This document shows, piece after piece, positions 28,589 to 37,015 of a DNA stretch of 64,000 nucleotides. The translations under genes and the position numbers were made by a program. Origin of the DNA: DASSBG01 sp035699085 (GTDB taxonomy: Bacteria; Pseudomonadota; Gammaproteobacteria; Xanthomonadales; Rhodanobacteraceae); contig DASSBG010000007.1 of NCBI GenBank assembly GCA_035699085.1, positions 18,852-82,851 of the forward strand. Direction: 5' to 3'. Numbering within the stretch: the stretch's first letter is position 1; every line of letters starts with the position of its first letter. The notes below the pieces were generated by a model. The model had not been told where the DNA came from. It saw only the letters and a program-made list of their open reading frames with translations, and searched no databases.

Positions 28589-28615
28589 AAAAACCCGCCA
28601 TCCGGCGGGTTTTTT
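28589..28615 (+). terminator. Rho-independent terminator of rpmB-rpmG
   Basis: AAAAACCCGCC (28589-28599) pairs with GGCGGGTTTTT (28604-28614) around an ATCC loop. The stem has A-runs on one side and T-runs on the other, so it could work in both directions. The convergent desaturase gene ends at 28694. Confidence 0.93.
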
Positions 28616-28631
28616 GTTGCCTGGGCACTCG

Positions 28632-28691
28632 GCGGTGAGCGGTGAGCGGTGTGAGCGGCGCCCAGCAACTCCCTGCCCCCTGCCCCCTGCT
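28632..28691. repeat. GGTGAGC and CCCTGCC heptamer runs
   Basis: GGTGAGC units at 28634-28655 (one interrupted by GT) and CCCTGCC units at 28671-28691, the latter three in a row. Both have the 7-bp period seen in other spacers. Confidence 0.6.
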
Positions 28692-28693
28692 GA

Positions 28694-29893
28694 TCAGGCG
28701 TGCGCCACCCGATAGCCCTTGAGCTGACGGGCGAAGTCCTGCAGCGCGCGGATGCCGCTCTGCTCGGCCTCGCGGACCCACTGCTGCAGGCCCTTCAAGG
28801 CGGCGTCGGCGCCGCGCTGCTCCATCAGCGCTGCCAACCGCGCGCGGAAATCGCAGACCGTGCGCAAGGTGGGGCGACGGTCGACCAGGCTGCGCATGCG
28901 GGCCCGGGCTTCGGTGTCCAGCCAGCGCCCGCCGTTGGCCAGCGCTCCGCGCAGCCGGCGCGGCATGATGGCCTGCAGCCGGCCGCCACTGCTGTGCTCG
29001 GCCTCCGCCCGCAGCGTCGGGTGGATGACGCGGCGGGAAAAGTCGGTCATCACCTGGAAGCGGTGGGTCAGCACCGCCTTCAGCGTCTCCGAATCGGGCA
29101 GGCTGACATCGGGCCGCACGTCGAGGTCCGGCGCCACGCGCAGCACCTTGGCCAGCCGCAGCCTGGCGAGCCCGCGGATCGCGATCCAGCCGATGTCGAC
29201 CTCGAAATGGCGCAGCGCAAACTTGGCCGAGCTGGGGAAGGCGTGGTGATTGTTGTGCAGCTCTTCGCCGCCGATCCAGATGCCCCAAGGCGTCAGGTTG
29301 GTGGCCTTGTCGCTGGTCTCGAAGTTGCGGTAGCCCCACCAGTGGCCCAGGCCATTGACGACGCCCGCGGCCCAGAACGGGATCCACAGCATCTGCACGC
29401 CCCACATGGCGACGCCGAGGGTGCCGAACAGGGCAAGGTTGATCACCAGCAGCAGCGCCGGGCCGAAATAGGGGTGGGCGCCGTAGACGTGGCGCTCCAG
29501 CCAGTCGTCGGGCGTGCCGCGGCCGTACTTGGTGAGCATAGCCTGGTCTTCGCTGGCGGTGCGGTAGAGCTCGACGCCCTGCCAGAAGACCTTGCGAATG
29601 CCGAGCACCTGCGGGCTGTGCGGATCATCCGCGGTTTCAGTGAAGGCATGGTGCTTGCGGTGGATGGCGACCCACTCCCTGGTCACCATGCCGGTGCTGA
29701 GCCAGCTCCAGAAACGGAAGAAGTGCGCCACCACCGGGTGGAAGTCGACCCCGCGGTGGGTCTGGCTGCGGTGGAGGTAGAGGGTGACGGCGAAAATCGT
29801 CAGCTGCGTCGCGACCAGCATGTACAAGGCGATGCCCAGCCAACCGGCCCCGCTGAGGCCGTGGCGGGCGAAATCGAGCAATGAAGCAATCAT
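28694..29893 (-). CDS. Acyl-CoA (delta-9-type) fatty acid desaturase
   Basis: 399 residues. The three membrane-desaturase His boxes are HRSQTHRG (~41-48), HRKHH (~78-82) and HNNHH (~213-217), which bind the diiron centre. Hydrophobic segments before and between the boxes anchor it in the inner membrane. It introduces a double bond into saturated acyl chains, using oxygen, to adjust membrane fluidity. The C-terminal ~150 residues are soluble, basic and helical (MTDFSRRVIHPTLRAEAEHS and onward), a feature of this long bacterial subgroup. No ferredoxin or reductase gene is adjacent. It is divergent from the ABC cassette. Confidence 0.9.
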   Translation of the reverse strand: MIASLLDFARHGLSGAGWLGIALYMLVATQLTIFAVTLYLHRSQTHRGVDFHPVVAHFFRFWSWLSTGMVTREWVAIHRKHHAFTETADDPHSPQVLGIRKVFWQGVELYRTASEDQAMLTKYGRGTPDDWLERHVYGAHPYFGPALLLVINLALFGTLGVAMWGVQMLWIPFWAAGVVNGLGHWWGYRNFETSDKATNLTPWGIWIGGEELHNNHHAFPSSAKFALRHFEVDIGWIAIRGLARLRLAKVLRVAPDLDVRPDVSLPDSETLKAVLTHRFQVMTDFSRRVIHPTLRAEAEHSSGGRLQAIMPRRLRGALANGGRWLDTEARARMRSLVDRRPTLRTVCDFRARLAALMEQRGADAALKGLQQWVREAEQSGIRALQDFARQLKGYRVAHA

Positions 29894-30001
29894 GGGAGTG
29901 CGTGGAGCAAGAGGCAGGCCTCATAGTGTACGCTGCCGCGACAGGCGCAACCAGCGCCGCGGCCCCACCATTCAGTTAGCCGCGTCACGAATTCGCCCGC
30001 T

Positions 30002-30745
30002 ATGTCCGACCCGCACACCCCACTGCTGGATCTGCGCCACGTCAGCCGCCGGCGCGGCGGCCAACGGGTGATCGAGGATCTGTCGCTGCGCCTGGAGCGC
30101 GGCGAGGTGCTGGGGCTGCTGGGCATCAACGGCGCGGGCAAATCCACCACCTTGTCGATGATCGCGGGCGCCACCGTGCCGACAACGGGCGAGGTACGCA
30201 TCGAGGGACTGAACCTGGCCGAGCACCCGCGCGCGGTGCGCCAGCGGGTGGGCTGGTTGCCCGAACGGGCCCCGCTGTACGACGAGCTGACCGTGACCGA
30301 GCAGATCGACGCCGCCGCCCGCCTGCGCGGACTGCCGCGCCGCACGCGCCGCGCCGCAGGCGAACGGCTGATCGAGCGGCTGCAGCTCGGCCCGCTACGG
30401 CGGCGGCTGTGCGGCCGGCTGTCGCAGGGCCAGCGCCAGCGCGTCGGGCTGGCCTGCGCATTGGTTCACGACCCGGCGCTGGTGGTGCTGGACGAACCCG
30501 CGAACGGGCTCGATCCGGTGCAGGTCGCCAACTGGCGCGCGCTGGTCGCCGAACTTGCGGCCGAACACGGCCTGATCGTCTCCAGCCACGTGCTGGCCGA
30601 GATCGTCGCCACCTGCAGCCGCGTCGCCATCCTGCACGAAGGCCGGCTGCGCCACGAGGCAAGCCTCGACGGCGACGCCGCGGCGCTGGAGCAGCGCTTT
30701 TTCTCGATCGCGACCACCGCGCAGCCGGCGGAGGCCGCGGCATGA
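30002..30745 (+). CDS. ABC transporter ATP-binding protein, GldA-like
   Basis: 247 residues. Walker A is LLGINGAGKSTTL (~38-50), the ABC signature is RLSQGQRQRVGLA, Walker B is LVVLDEPANGLDP, and the switch His is in IVSSHVLAE. It powers the integral membrane protein encoded immediately downstream (start overlaps this stop by 4 nt). With the following GldG-like and DUF4340 genes it makes a four-gene cassette found in many non-gliding bacteria, whose substrate is unknown. In Bacteroidetes the related GldA-GldFG is needed for gliding. Confidence 0.92.
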   Translation: MSDPHTPLLDLRHVSRRRGGQRVIEDLSLRLERGEVLGLLGINGAGKSTTLSMIAGATVPTTGEVRIEGLNLAEHPRAVRQRVGWLPERAPLYDELTVTEQIDAAARLRGLPRRTRRAAGERLIERLQLGPLRRRLCGRLSQGQRQRVGLACALVHDPALVVLDEPANGLDPVQVANWRALVAELAAEHGLIVSSHVLAEIVATCSRVAILHEGRLRHEASLDGDAAALEQRFFSIATTAQPAEAAA

Positions 30746-31488
30746 GGCTGGCGGCGCTGGAGTGCCGACGCCTGGCGGTACGCACGTTTCCCTGGGTACT
30801 GGCGGCGCTGGCGATGGCCTGGCTGGCCTGGGCCTGGTTGCAGGGCCTGCAGGGATTCCTGCTGGTGCAGACCAGGCTGGCGGCTCAGCCCGACGCGCCG
30901 GGCTTCACCGACCTCGTGGCGGTGCCGCTGCTGACCCGGCTGGCGCTGGTGAGCTGGCTGCTGGCCCCGCTGCTGACGATGTCGATGCTGGCCGGCGAAC
31001 GCCGCAACGGCAGCCTGGCGACGCTCCACGCGGCCGGCCTGACGCCAGCCCGCATCGTCCTCGGCAAGTATCTGGCGGTGATGCTGTGGCTGGCGCTGCT
31101 GCTGGCGCTGGTGCTTGCGATGCCGCTGGTGCTGGCCGGCAGCACCCAGCTCGACTGGGGCAAGCTCCTCAGCGCCAGCATCGGCGTGCTGCTGCTGATG
31201 GCGGCGTTGGCTGCGCTTGGCCTGGCCTGCTCGGCCTTCGCTTCGCACCCCGCGCTGGCGGCGGGCGCCGCATTGATCGTGCCGGTGTTGCTGTGGCTGG
31301 CCAACCGCGGCGTGCGCGCCGCCGGCGAACGCGGCGGCTGGCTCGATTACGTGGCCATGCCGACCCACCTGCAGCCGTTGCTGCGCGGACTGCTGAGCAG
31401 CCGCGACGTGGTCTATTTCCTGCTGATCGCGGCGCTGGCGCTGGCGCTGGCAACCCAGCGGCTGGCCGCCGACCGGAGCCGCAGCTGA
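30742..31488 (+). CDS. ABC transporter permease, GldF-like
   Basis: 248 residues with six predicted membrane segments and a short cytoplasmic loop (MSMLAGERRNGSLATLHAAGLTPARIVLGKYLAVML). That loop is the conserved coupling motif of ABC-2/GldF permeases (ERRxGTLExLLxxPxxxxxIVxGK). Its start overlaps the ATPase stop by 4 nt, and its stop overlaps the next start by 1 nt (TGATG). Function follows from context: the membrane pore of the GldA-like ATPase. The substrate is unknown. Confidence 0.88.
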   Translation: MRLAALECRRLAVRTFPWVLAALAMAWLAWAWLQGLQGFLLVQTRLAAQPDAPGFTDLVAVPLLTRLALVSWLLAPLLTMSMLAGERRNGSLATLHAAGLTPARIVLGKYLAVMLWLALLLALVLAMPLVLAGSTQLDWGKLLSASIGVLLLMAALAALGLACSAFASHPALAAGAALIVPVLLWLANRGVRAAGERGGWLDYVAMPTHLQPLLRGLLSSRDVVYFLLIAALALALATQRLAADRSRS

Positions 31489-32840
31489 TGGGGCGGCGGC
31501 TTGGCGGCTGGATCGGCGCGCTGCTGCTGCTGGTCGGCGCCGCCTGCATCGCCTACCTGTCGACCCGGTGGACCGCTACCGTCGACCTCAGCGCCGGCGC
31601 CCGTGCCAGCATCCCGGCCCAGGTGCAGGCGCTGCTGCGCGAGCTGCCGCAGCCCATCCACATCACGTGCTACGCCAGCCCCGGCAGCGGCCTGCGGCCA
31701 ACGGTCGCCGGCTTCATCGCGCGCTACCAGCGCTTCAAGCCGGATATCACCTTGACGTTCGTCGATCCGGAGGCCGACCCCGAGGCCATGCGCAAGGCCG
31801 GCATCCGCGTCGACGGCGAACTCGAGGTCCGCTACGGCTCGCGCAGCCAGCGGCTGGACCAGATATCGGACACCGTGATGGCGGACACGCTGGCGCGGCT
31901 TGCGCGTGGCGGCGAACGCCTCGTCGCCTTCGTCACCGGTGCCGGCGAGCGACGCGCCGACGGCCGCGCCAACGCCGATCTCGGCAACTTCATGGGCCAG
32001 CTCGAAGCCAGCGGCACGCGCGCCGTCCCGCTTGACTTCGCGCGCACCGCCGAGGTGCCCGAAGGCACCGGGCTGGTGGTACTGGCCAGCCCGCTGCTGC
32101 CGCTGGCGCCAGGCGCAGTCCAGGCCCTGACCCGCTACGTAGCCAACGGCGGCAACCTGCTGTGGCTGACCGAGCCCGACCCGCGCGATCTGGGGCTCGC
32201 ACCACTGGCGCAGGCGCTGGGCGTGCGGCGGCTGCCGGGCACCCTGGTGGACGGCGCCAACAGCGCCATCAACCGCGGCGACCCGAGCTTCGTTGTCGTT
32301 TCGAGCTACCCGGCGGGGCCGGTCGACGCGGACTTCGCGCTGACCACGCTGTTTCCACACGCGGTCGCGCTCGCGCAGGTCAACGGCGGCGACTGGCGCG
32401 TGCAGTCGATCCTCCGCTCCAGTTCGCAAAGCTGGAACGAGACCGGCGACATCCCGCAGCCCGGCGAGGGCAGCGGCACCATCCGGCTGGACGCAGATCA
32501 GGGCGAGCTGCGCGGGCCGCTCGACTTCGGCCTCGCCCTGACCCGCCTTTCGCCCAGCCCGGCGCACAACCAGCAGCGTGTCCTCGTGGTTGGCGACGGC
32601 GACTTCCTCTCCAACAGTTTTCTGGGCAATGGCGGCAACCGCGCCCTCGGCCAACGCATGTTCAATTGGCTGCTCGGCGACGACGCGCTGATGGACCTGC
32701 CGCCGCGCGGTGCGCCGGACCGCCACCTCGCCCTGTCCCAGACCATGCTCAACATGGTCGGCCTGGGCTTCCTGGTGGCGCTACCGCTGCTGCTGCTGCT
32801 CATCGCCGCCACCGTCGCCTGGCGCCGGCGGCGGCATTGA
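31488..32840 (+). CDS. GldG-like ABC-associated membrane-anchored protein
   Basis: 450 residues. An N-terminal membrane helix (GWIGALLLLVGAACIAYLSTRW) is followed by a large exoplasmic domain that starts LSAGARASIPAQVQALLREL, matching the DUF4350/GldG-type N-terminus. Inside it are FVTGAGERRADGRANADLG and YVANGGNLLWLTEPDPRDLG, typical of ABC_transp_aux domains. A second membrane helix lies at the C-terminus (MVGLGFLVALPLLLLLIAATVAW), followed by an Arg tail. It probably forms the periplasmic part of the ABC complex. Coupled to the permease by a 1-nt overlap. Confidence 0.87.
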   Translation: MGRRLGGWIGALLLLVGAACIAYLSTRWTATVDLSAGARASIPAQVQALLRELPQPIHITCYASPGSGLRPTVAGFIARYQRFKPDITLTFVDPEADPEAMRKAGIRVDGELEVRYGSRSQRLDQISDTVMADTLARLARGGERLVAFVTGAGERRADGRANADLGNFMGQLEASGTRAVPLDFARTAEVPEGTGLVVLASPLLPLAPGAVQALTRYVANGGNLLWLTEPDPRDLGLAPLAQALGVRRLPGTLVDGANSAINRGDPSFVVVSSYPAGPVDADFALTTLFPHAVALAQVNGGDWRVQSILRSSSQSWNETGDIPQPGEGSGTIRLDADQGELRGPLDFGLALTRLSPSPAHNQQRVLVVGDGDFLSNSFLGNGGNRALGQRMFNWLLGDDALMDLPPRGAPDRHLALSQTMLNMVGLGFLVALPLLLLLIAATVAWRRRRH

Positions 32841-32842
32841 CG

Positions 32843-33364
32843 ATGCGCCGCGCGCTGCGCCAGCGGCTGGTCCTGCTTGTCGTGGTGGCGCTGCTGGCGG
32901 CGCTGGCGATCTGGCAATGGCAGCGCCAGCACGCGCTGCACCCGGCAACGCTGCTGGCGCTGGACCCGGCCGGCATCACTCATGTCGAGGTGCAGGCGCA
33001 GGATGGCCCGCTGCGGCGTTTCGTGCGCCGCGACGGACACTGGTGGATGACGGCGCCACGCCACGGCCGCGCCAGGGACGCGCACCTTCGCCGGCTCAGC
33101 GAAATCGCCGCGGCGCGCGTGCTGCGCTGGCGGCCGCGCAGCGACTTTGACCCGGCGCGCATCGGCCTGGCGCCACCCTTCGCCACCGTCACGCTGGACG
33201 GCCAGACACTGCGCTTCGGCGCCATCGCGGCCCTGGCGCCGCAGCGTTACGTCGCCGTGGGCGAGCATGTGGCGCTGATCCCCGCACGATTCGGCGCCGA
33301 CATCGCCGCCGGCGTCGACAGCGAGCTGGCGCCAGCGCCCGCCGCCAGCAGCGCAGCGCGCTGA
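32843..33364 (+). CDS. DUF4340-type membrane-anchored protein, partner of the GldG-like protein
   Basis: 173 residues. An N-terminal membrane helix (LVLLVVVALLAALAIWQW) is followed by a compact exoplasmic domain. ITHVEVQAQDGPLRRFVRRDGHWWMTAPRHGRARDAHLRRL matches the DUF4340 repeat pattern (x-W-x-x-x-x-P, then linker helix). It starts 2 nt after the preceding stop, and DUF4340 proteins regularly follow GldG-like genes, so a role in the same complex is inferred. Shorter than many DUF4340 proteins; only one repeat is visible. Confidence 0.8.
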   Translation: MRRALRQRLVLLVVVALLAALAIWQWQRQHALHPATLLALDPAGITHVEVQAQDGPLRRFVRRDGHWWMTAPRHGRARDAHLRRLSEIAAARVLRWRPRSDFDPARIGLAPPFATVTLDGQTLRFGAIAALAPQRYVAVGEHVALIPARFGADIAAGVDSELAPAPAASSAAR

Positions 33365-33375
33365 GCCAGGCAGCC

Positions 33376-34188
33376 ATGCCCGAGCTGCCGGAAGTCGAGA
33401 CGACCCGCCGCGGGATCGCGTCACACCTCGAAGGCCAGCGGGTCGAGGCCGTGGTCATTCGCCGTGGCGACCTGCGCTGGCCGGTGCCGCGCAGCCTGCG
33501 CCAGCGCCTGCCCGGACAACAGATCGAGACGGTGCGCCGGCGCGCCAAGTACCTGCTGCTCGACACCGCCGCCGGCAGCGCGCTGCTGCACCTCGGCATG
33601 TCCGGCAGCCTGCGCGTGCTCGGCCCCGCACCACCCCCAGGCCCGCACGATCACTACGACCTGGTGCTCGACAACGGCCGCCTGCTGCGCTTCACCGACC
33701 CGCGCCGCTTCGGCTCGCTGCTGTGGCAGCCGCGCGGCAGCACCCACCCGCTGCTGGCGCACCTGGGCCCAGAACCTCTGTCAGAAGATTTCAATGGCGA
33801 CACGCTGTGGCGGCGAGCCGCCGGCCGCCGCGGCGCGGTCAAGGGTTTCATCATGGACCAGGCGACGGTGGTGGGCGTCGGCAACATCTACGCCAGCGAG
33901 GCCCTGTTCGCCGCCGGCATCCATCCGGCGCGCGCCGCCGGCCGCGTATCGCGCGAACGCCATGCGCTGCTCGCCGCGGCGATCCGGCAGGTGCTGGCGC
34001 AGGCGATCACGCGCGGCGGCACCACGTTGCGCGATTTCACCGCGCCCGATGGCGCGCCCGGCTATTTCGAGCAGGAGCTGGCCGTCTACGGCCGCGAAGG
34101 CCTGCCCTGCAAGGCCTGTGGCACACCGATCCGCTCGCGAGTCATCGGCCAACGCGCCAGCTACTTCTGCCCGCGCTGCCAGCGGTGA
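33376..34188 (+). CDS. mutM: Formamidopyrimidine-DNA glycosylase (Fpg)
   Basis: 270 residues. The N-terminus PELPEVETTRRGI provides the catalytic Pro2 (after Met removal) and Glu3. RRRAKYLLL holds the conserved Lys. GVGNIYASEALF is part of the helix-two-turn-helix, and the C-terminal zinc finger is C-x2-C (CKAC), 16 residues, then C-x2-C (CPRC). It removes 8-oxoguanine and formamidopyrimidines from DNA with an associated lyase activity. It follows the ABC cassette with an 11-nt gap. A 7-bp hairpin separates it from the convergent antiporter. Confidence 0.97.
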   Translation: MPELPEVETTRRGIASHLEGQRVEAVVIRRGDLRWPVPRSLRQRLPGQQIETVRRRAKYLLLDTAAGSALLHLGMSGSLRVLGPAPPPGPHDHYDLVLDNGRLLRFTDPRRFGSLLWQPRGSTHPLLAHLGPEPLSEDFNGDTLWRRAAGRRGAVKGFIMDQATVVGVGNIYASEALFAAGIHPARAAGRVSRERHALLAAAIRQVLAQAITRGGTTLRDFTAPDGAPGYFEQELAVYGREGLPCKACGTPIRSRVIGQRASYFCPRCQR

Positions 34189-34206
34189 ACGCGCGGGACG
34201 CGCGTT
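34188..34206. terminator. Hairpin between convergent mutM and antiporter genes
   Basis: AACGCGC (34188-34194) pairs with GCGCGTT (34200-34206) around GGGAC, overlapping the last base of the mutM stop codon. It ends 4 nt from the antiporter stop. No T-run, so termination is only a possibility. Confidence 0.35.
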
Positions 34207-34210
34207 GGCC

Positions 34211-36055
34211 TCATGCGTCCTGGTCGCGAGGTGACGGCACGGCCTTGGTCCTGTCAGCGTCGCCGTGGCGCCGGGCGTCCTCGGTGTCGGCGGCAAACAG
34301 GTGCTCCAGGTCGGCCAGCGCCTCGCGCGACGTCTGGATCAACGCAGCCTCGTCGTCGTAGACCAGGTACTGCTGCTTCAGCACCTCCTCGTCGTGGCGG
34401 CGGAAGCGCTCGACCCGCTCGGCCGCGACCGCACTGTCGATGCCCAGCAGCTCCAGCACCTGGCGGGTCATCTTCAGGCTGGAATGGAAGGTTTCGCGCA
34501 CCGGCTCCTCAATGCCCAGATCCATCAGCCGGAATACGTGCTGGCGGTTGCGCGCGCGGGCGATGATCTTCAGGTGCGGGTACTGGCGCCGGACCAGCCG
34601 CGCGGTGCGGATGTTGGCGTCGGGGTTGTCGGTGGCCAGCACGAACACCTCGGCCGTGCCGGCCTGCGCCGCGCGCAGCATTTCCGGCCGCGCCGGGTCG
34701 CCGAAGAACAGCGACGTGGCGCTGAAGCGGCGCACGTTGTCGACCTGCTCGATCGAGGATTCCAGCGCCACGTACGGAATGCGCTGCGCACTGAGGATGC
34801 GGCCGACGATTTGGCCGACACGGCCGAAGCCCGCGATGATCACCCGTGGCGCCTCGGTCTCGATGCTGTCGAAATCGCGCTCCGGCTTGCGCGGCCGCAG
34901 GTTCAGCAGTTGCGCCAGGCCAATCACCAAAAGCGGCGTGACCGCCATCGACACCGTGATGGCCAGCACCAGCAGGTTGCGCTGCTCGCTGCTGAGCAGG
35001 TGGTTCTGCAGCGCCAGGTTCAGCAGCACGAAGGCAAATTCGCCGCCGCTGGCCAGCAGCGCCGCCAGGCGCAGCGCGTCGACGGCGTCGAGACGGCCGG
35101 CCAGGCGCCCTAGCGGCCACAGCAACGCACCCTTCACCAGCAGCAGCGCCGCGACCAGACCCAGCACCAGGGCGGGCTGGCGCAGCAACAGCGACAAATC
35201 GACCGACATCCCCACGCTGACGAAAAACAGCCCCAGCAGCAGGCCCTTGAATGGCTCGATGTTCGATTCCAGTTCGTGCCGGTACTCCGAGTCAGCCAGC
35301 AGCACGCCGGCCAGGAAGGCGCCCAGGGTGACCGATATCCCGCTCAGGTCCATCAGCCAGGTCACGCCCATCACCACCAGCAGTGCGGTGGCGGTGGAGA
35401 CCTCCTGGATGCGCGCCCGAGCGACCACGCGAAACAGCGGACGCAGCAGATAACGGCCGCCCACCACCACCGCCAGAATCACGCCGACCACCCGCAGCGC
35501 GCCATCCAGCCCCGGTGCAACGGCCTGCATGCCGGCGCTGCCAAGCAGCGGCACGGCCGCGATCAGCGGAATCGCCGCCAGATCCTGGAACAGCAGGATG
35601 GCAAAAGCCTGGCGGCCGTAGGCGGAGCCCGCTTCCTTGCGCTCTGCGAGGATCTGCAGGCCGAACGCCGTCGAGGACAAGGCCAGCGCGCCGCCGACAA
35701 TGATCGCCGGTCGCAGCGGCAGGCCGAACAGCAGGTGCGCGATCGCCAGGATCGCCGCGCCGCACAGCAGCACCTGCGCCACGCCGGTTCCGAACACGGC
35801 GCGCCGCATCACCCACAGGCGCGCCGGCGACAGCTCCAGGCCAATGACGAACAGCATCAGCACGACGCCGAATTCGGAGATCTGCGCAACCCGCGCGGTA
35901 TCGTGGATCAGGCCCAGCGCCGATGGCCCGATTACCACGCCGACGATCAGGAACCCCAGCACCGCCCCCAGCCGCAGGCGCTTGGCCAACGGAACCACCA
36001 GCACCGTGGCCAGCAGGAAGACCACCGCCGATTGCAGCACATGATGGTTTTCCAT
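34211..36055 (-). CDS. CPA2-family monovalent cation:proton antiporter, KefB/KefC-like
   Basis: 614 residues from the ATG at 36055. About 12 membrane segments include FGVVLMLFVIGLELSP, the exchange-core LLFQDLAAIPLIAAVPLL (Gln-Asp in the transport helix) and FVSVGMSVDLSLLL. After a linker comes a TrkA-N/RCK domain starting at ~400 with VIIAGFGRVGQIVGRILSAQ, which binds nucleotide. The C-terminal ~70 residues are charged and helical. The Kef type mediates glutathione-gated potassium efflux; no KefF/KefG partner gene is adjacent, so gating is uncertain. Start choice: GGAG lies 6 nt before this ATG; an upstream in-frame GTG (36061) is less likely. Confidence 0.9.
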   Translation of the reverse strand: MENHHVLQSAVVFLLATVLVVPLAKRLRLGAVLGFLIVGVVIGPSALGLIHDTARVAQISEFGVVLMLFVIGLELSPARLWVMRRAVFGTGVAQVLLCGAAILAIAHLLFGLPLRPAIIVGGALALSSTAFGLQILAERKEAGSAYGRQAFAILLFQDLAAIPLIAAVPLLGSAGMQAVAPGLDGALRVVGVILAVVVGGRYLLRPLFRVVARARIQEVSTATALLVVMGVTWLMDLSGISVTLGAFLAGVLLADSEYRHELESNIEPFKGLLLGLFFVSVGMSVDLSLLLRQPALVLGLVAALLLVKGALLWPLGRLAGRLDAVDALRLAALLASGGEFAFVLLNLALQNHLLSSEQRNLLVLAITVSMAVTPLLVIGLAQLLNLRPRKPERDFDSIETEAPRVIIAGFGRVGQIVGRILSAQRIPYVALESSIEQVDNVRRFSATSLFFGDPARPEMLRAAQAGTAEVFVLATDNPDANIRTARLVRRQYPHLKIIARARNRQHVFRLMDLGIEEPVRETFHSSLKMTRQVLELLGIDSAVAAERVERFRRHDEEVLKQQYLVYDDEAALIQTSREALADLEHLFAADTEDARRHGDADRTKAVPSPRDQDA

Positions 36056-36301
36056 GCGCACTCCGCCAGGTTCGCGATGGCGGGATTATTCCACGCATGG
36101 CTTTCATGAGCGGTGAGCGCTGGGCGGTGCGCATTCCGCGGGACTCGAAGAGCGGCACAGGTGCGGGCCGGCTCGAGACTGCAGGCAGGGGCCGGCAAAG
36201 CCGGGGCCTGACCCGGCCGGCACTTGACCGCGCGGGTCGCCGTCGAACGCCTTGCCCCGGGCCGCGTCACCCATGCCAGGCCCCGAAAATCCGGCCCGGC
36301 G
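36056..36301. other. Spacer between antiporter and tdk; no gene supported
   Basis: About 245 nt without a coding frame I can support. It contains the antiporter upstream region on its left side and a GAGCGGTGAGCGCTGGGCGGTG stretch (36109-36130) related to the GGTGAGC heptamer class. Confidence 0.5.
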
Positions 36302-36922
36302 CTACAGCGGCAACACCGGTTGCTGCAGCTCGATGCGGCTTTCGCCGGCCATCACCCGCTTGAACTCGGCCCGGCTGACGGAGACGTAGCGCTCGTTGCC
36401 GCCGATCTCGACCTGCGGCCCCTCGGTGACCGCGCGGCCGGCCTCGTCGACGCGCACCACCATGGTCGCCTTGCGGCCGGTGTGGCAGATGGTCTTGATC
36501 TCCTCCAGGTTGTCGGCCCAGGCCAGCAGGTAGCGGCTGCCCTCGAACAGCTCGCCGCGAAAATCCGTGCGCAGGCCGTAGGCCAGCACCGGCACGTCGA
36601 GCACGTCGACCACGTCGCTGAGCTGCCAGACCTGCGCGCGGCCGAGGAACTGCGCTTCGTCCACCAGCAGGCAGTCCAGCGGCCCGTGGTCGGCAATGTC
36701 GGCCTCGACCATCTGCCGCAGGTCGTCGCTGGCTGCAAAGCGAAGCGCCTTCGCCTTGAGGCCGATGCGGGAGGCGACCATGCCTTCGCCATAGCGGTTG
36801 TCCAGTGCCGGCGTCAGTATCAGCGTGCGCATGCCGCGCTCGTGGTAGTTGTAGGCGCTCTGCAGCAGCGTGGTGGTCTTGCCGGCATTCATCGCCGAAT
36901 AATAGAAATAGAGTTTGGCCAT
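36302..36922 (-). CDS. tdk: Thymidine kinase, type II
   Basis: 206 residues. The P-loop is SAMNAGKTTTLLQSA (~9-23), Walker B/DEAQF is LLVDEAQFLGRAQV, and the thymidine-binding lasso is GGNERYVSVSR. It phosphorylates thymidine to dTMP in salvage. In the E. coli enzyme a zinc is held by Cys/His residues in the CHCGRKA region and near the C-terminus. Here only the first Cys remains (CHTGRKA), and the C-terminal ligands read VSRAEFK, so the zinc site appears lost or altered. A GGGAATG heptamer run lies just upstream. Confidence 0.93.
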   Translation of the reverse strand: MAKLYFYYSAMNAGKTTTLLQSAYNYHERGMRTLILTPALDNRYGEGMVASRIGLKAKALRFAASDDLRQMVEADIADHGPLDCLLVDEAQFLGRAQVWQLSDVVDVLDVPVLAYGLRTDFRGELFEGSRYLLAWADNLEEIKTICHTGRKATMVVRVDEAGRAVTEGPQVEIGGNERYVSVSRAEFKRVMAGESRIELQQPVLPL

Positions 36923-36930
36923 TGAGGGCT

Positions 36931-36958
36931 GGGAATGGGGAATGGGGAATGGGGAAAG
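36931..36958. repeat. GGGAATG heptamer run upstream of tdk
   Basis: Three perfect GGGAATG units (36931-36951) followed by GGGAAAG. They lie 9 nt from the tdk start codon, within its probable promoter or leader on the opposite strand. Confidence 0.7.
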
Positions 36959-37015
36959 CTGCGGATCCGGGCGTCGCCGGGCGCCGGCGGCGAGGCTCGC
37001 GGCGGGGCCTGAGCC

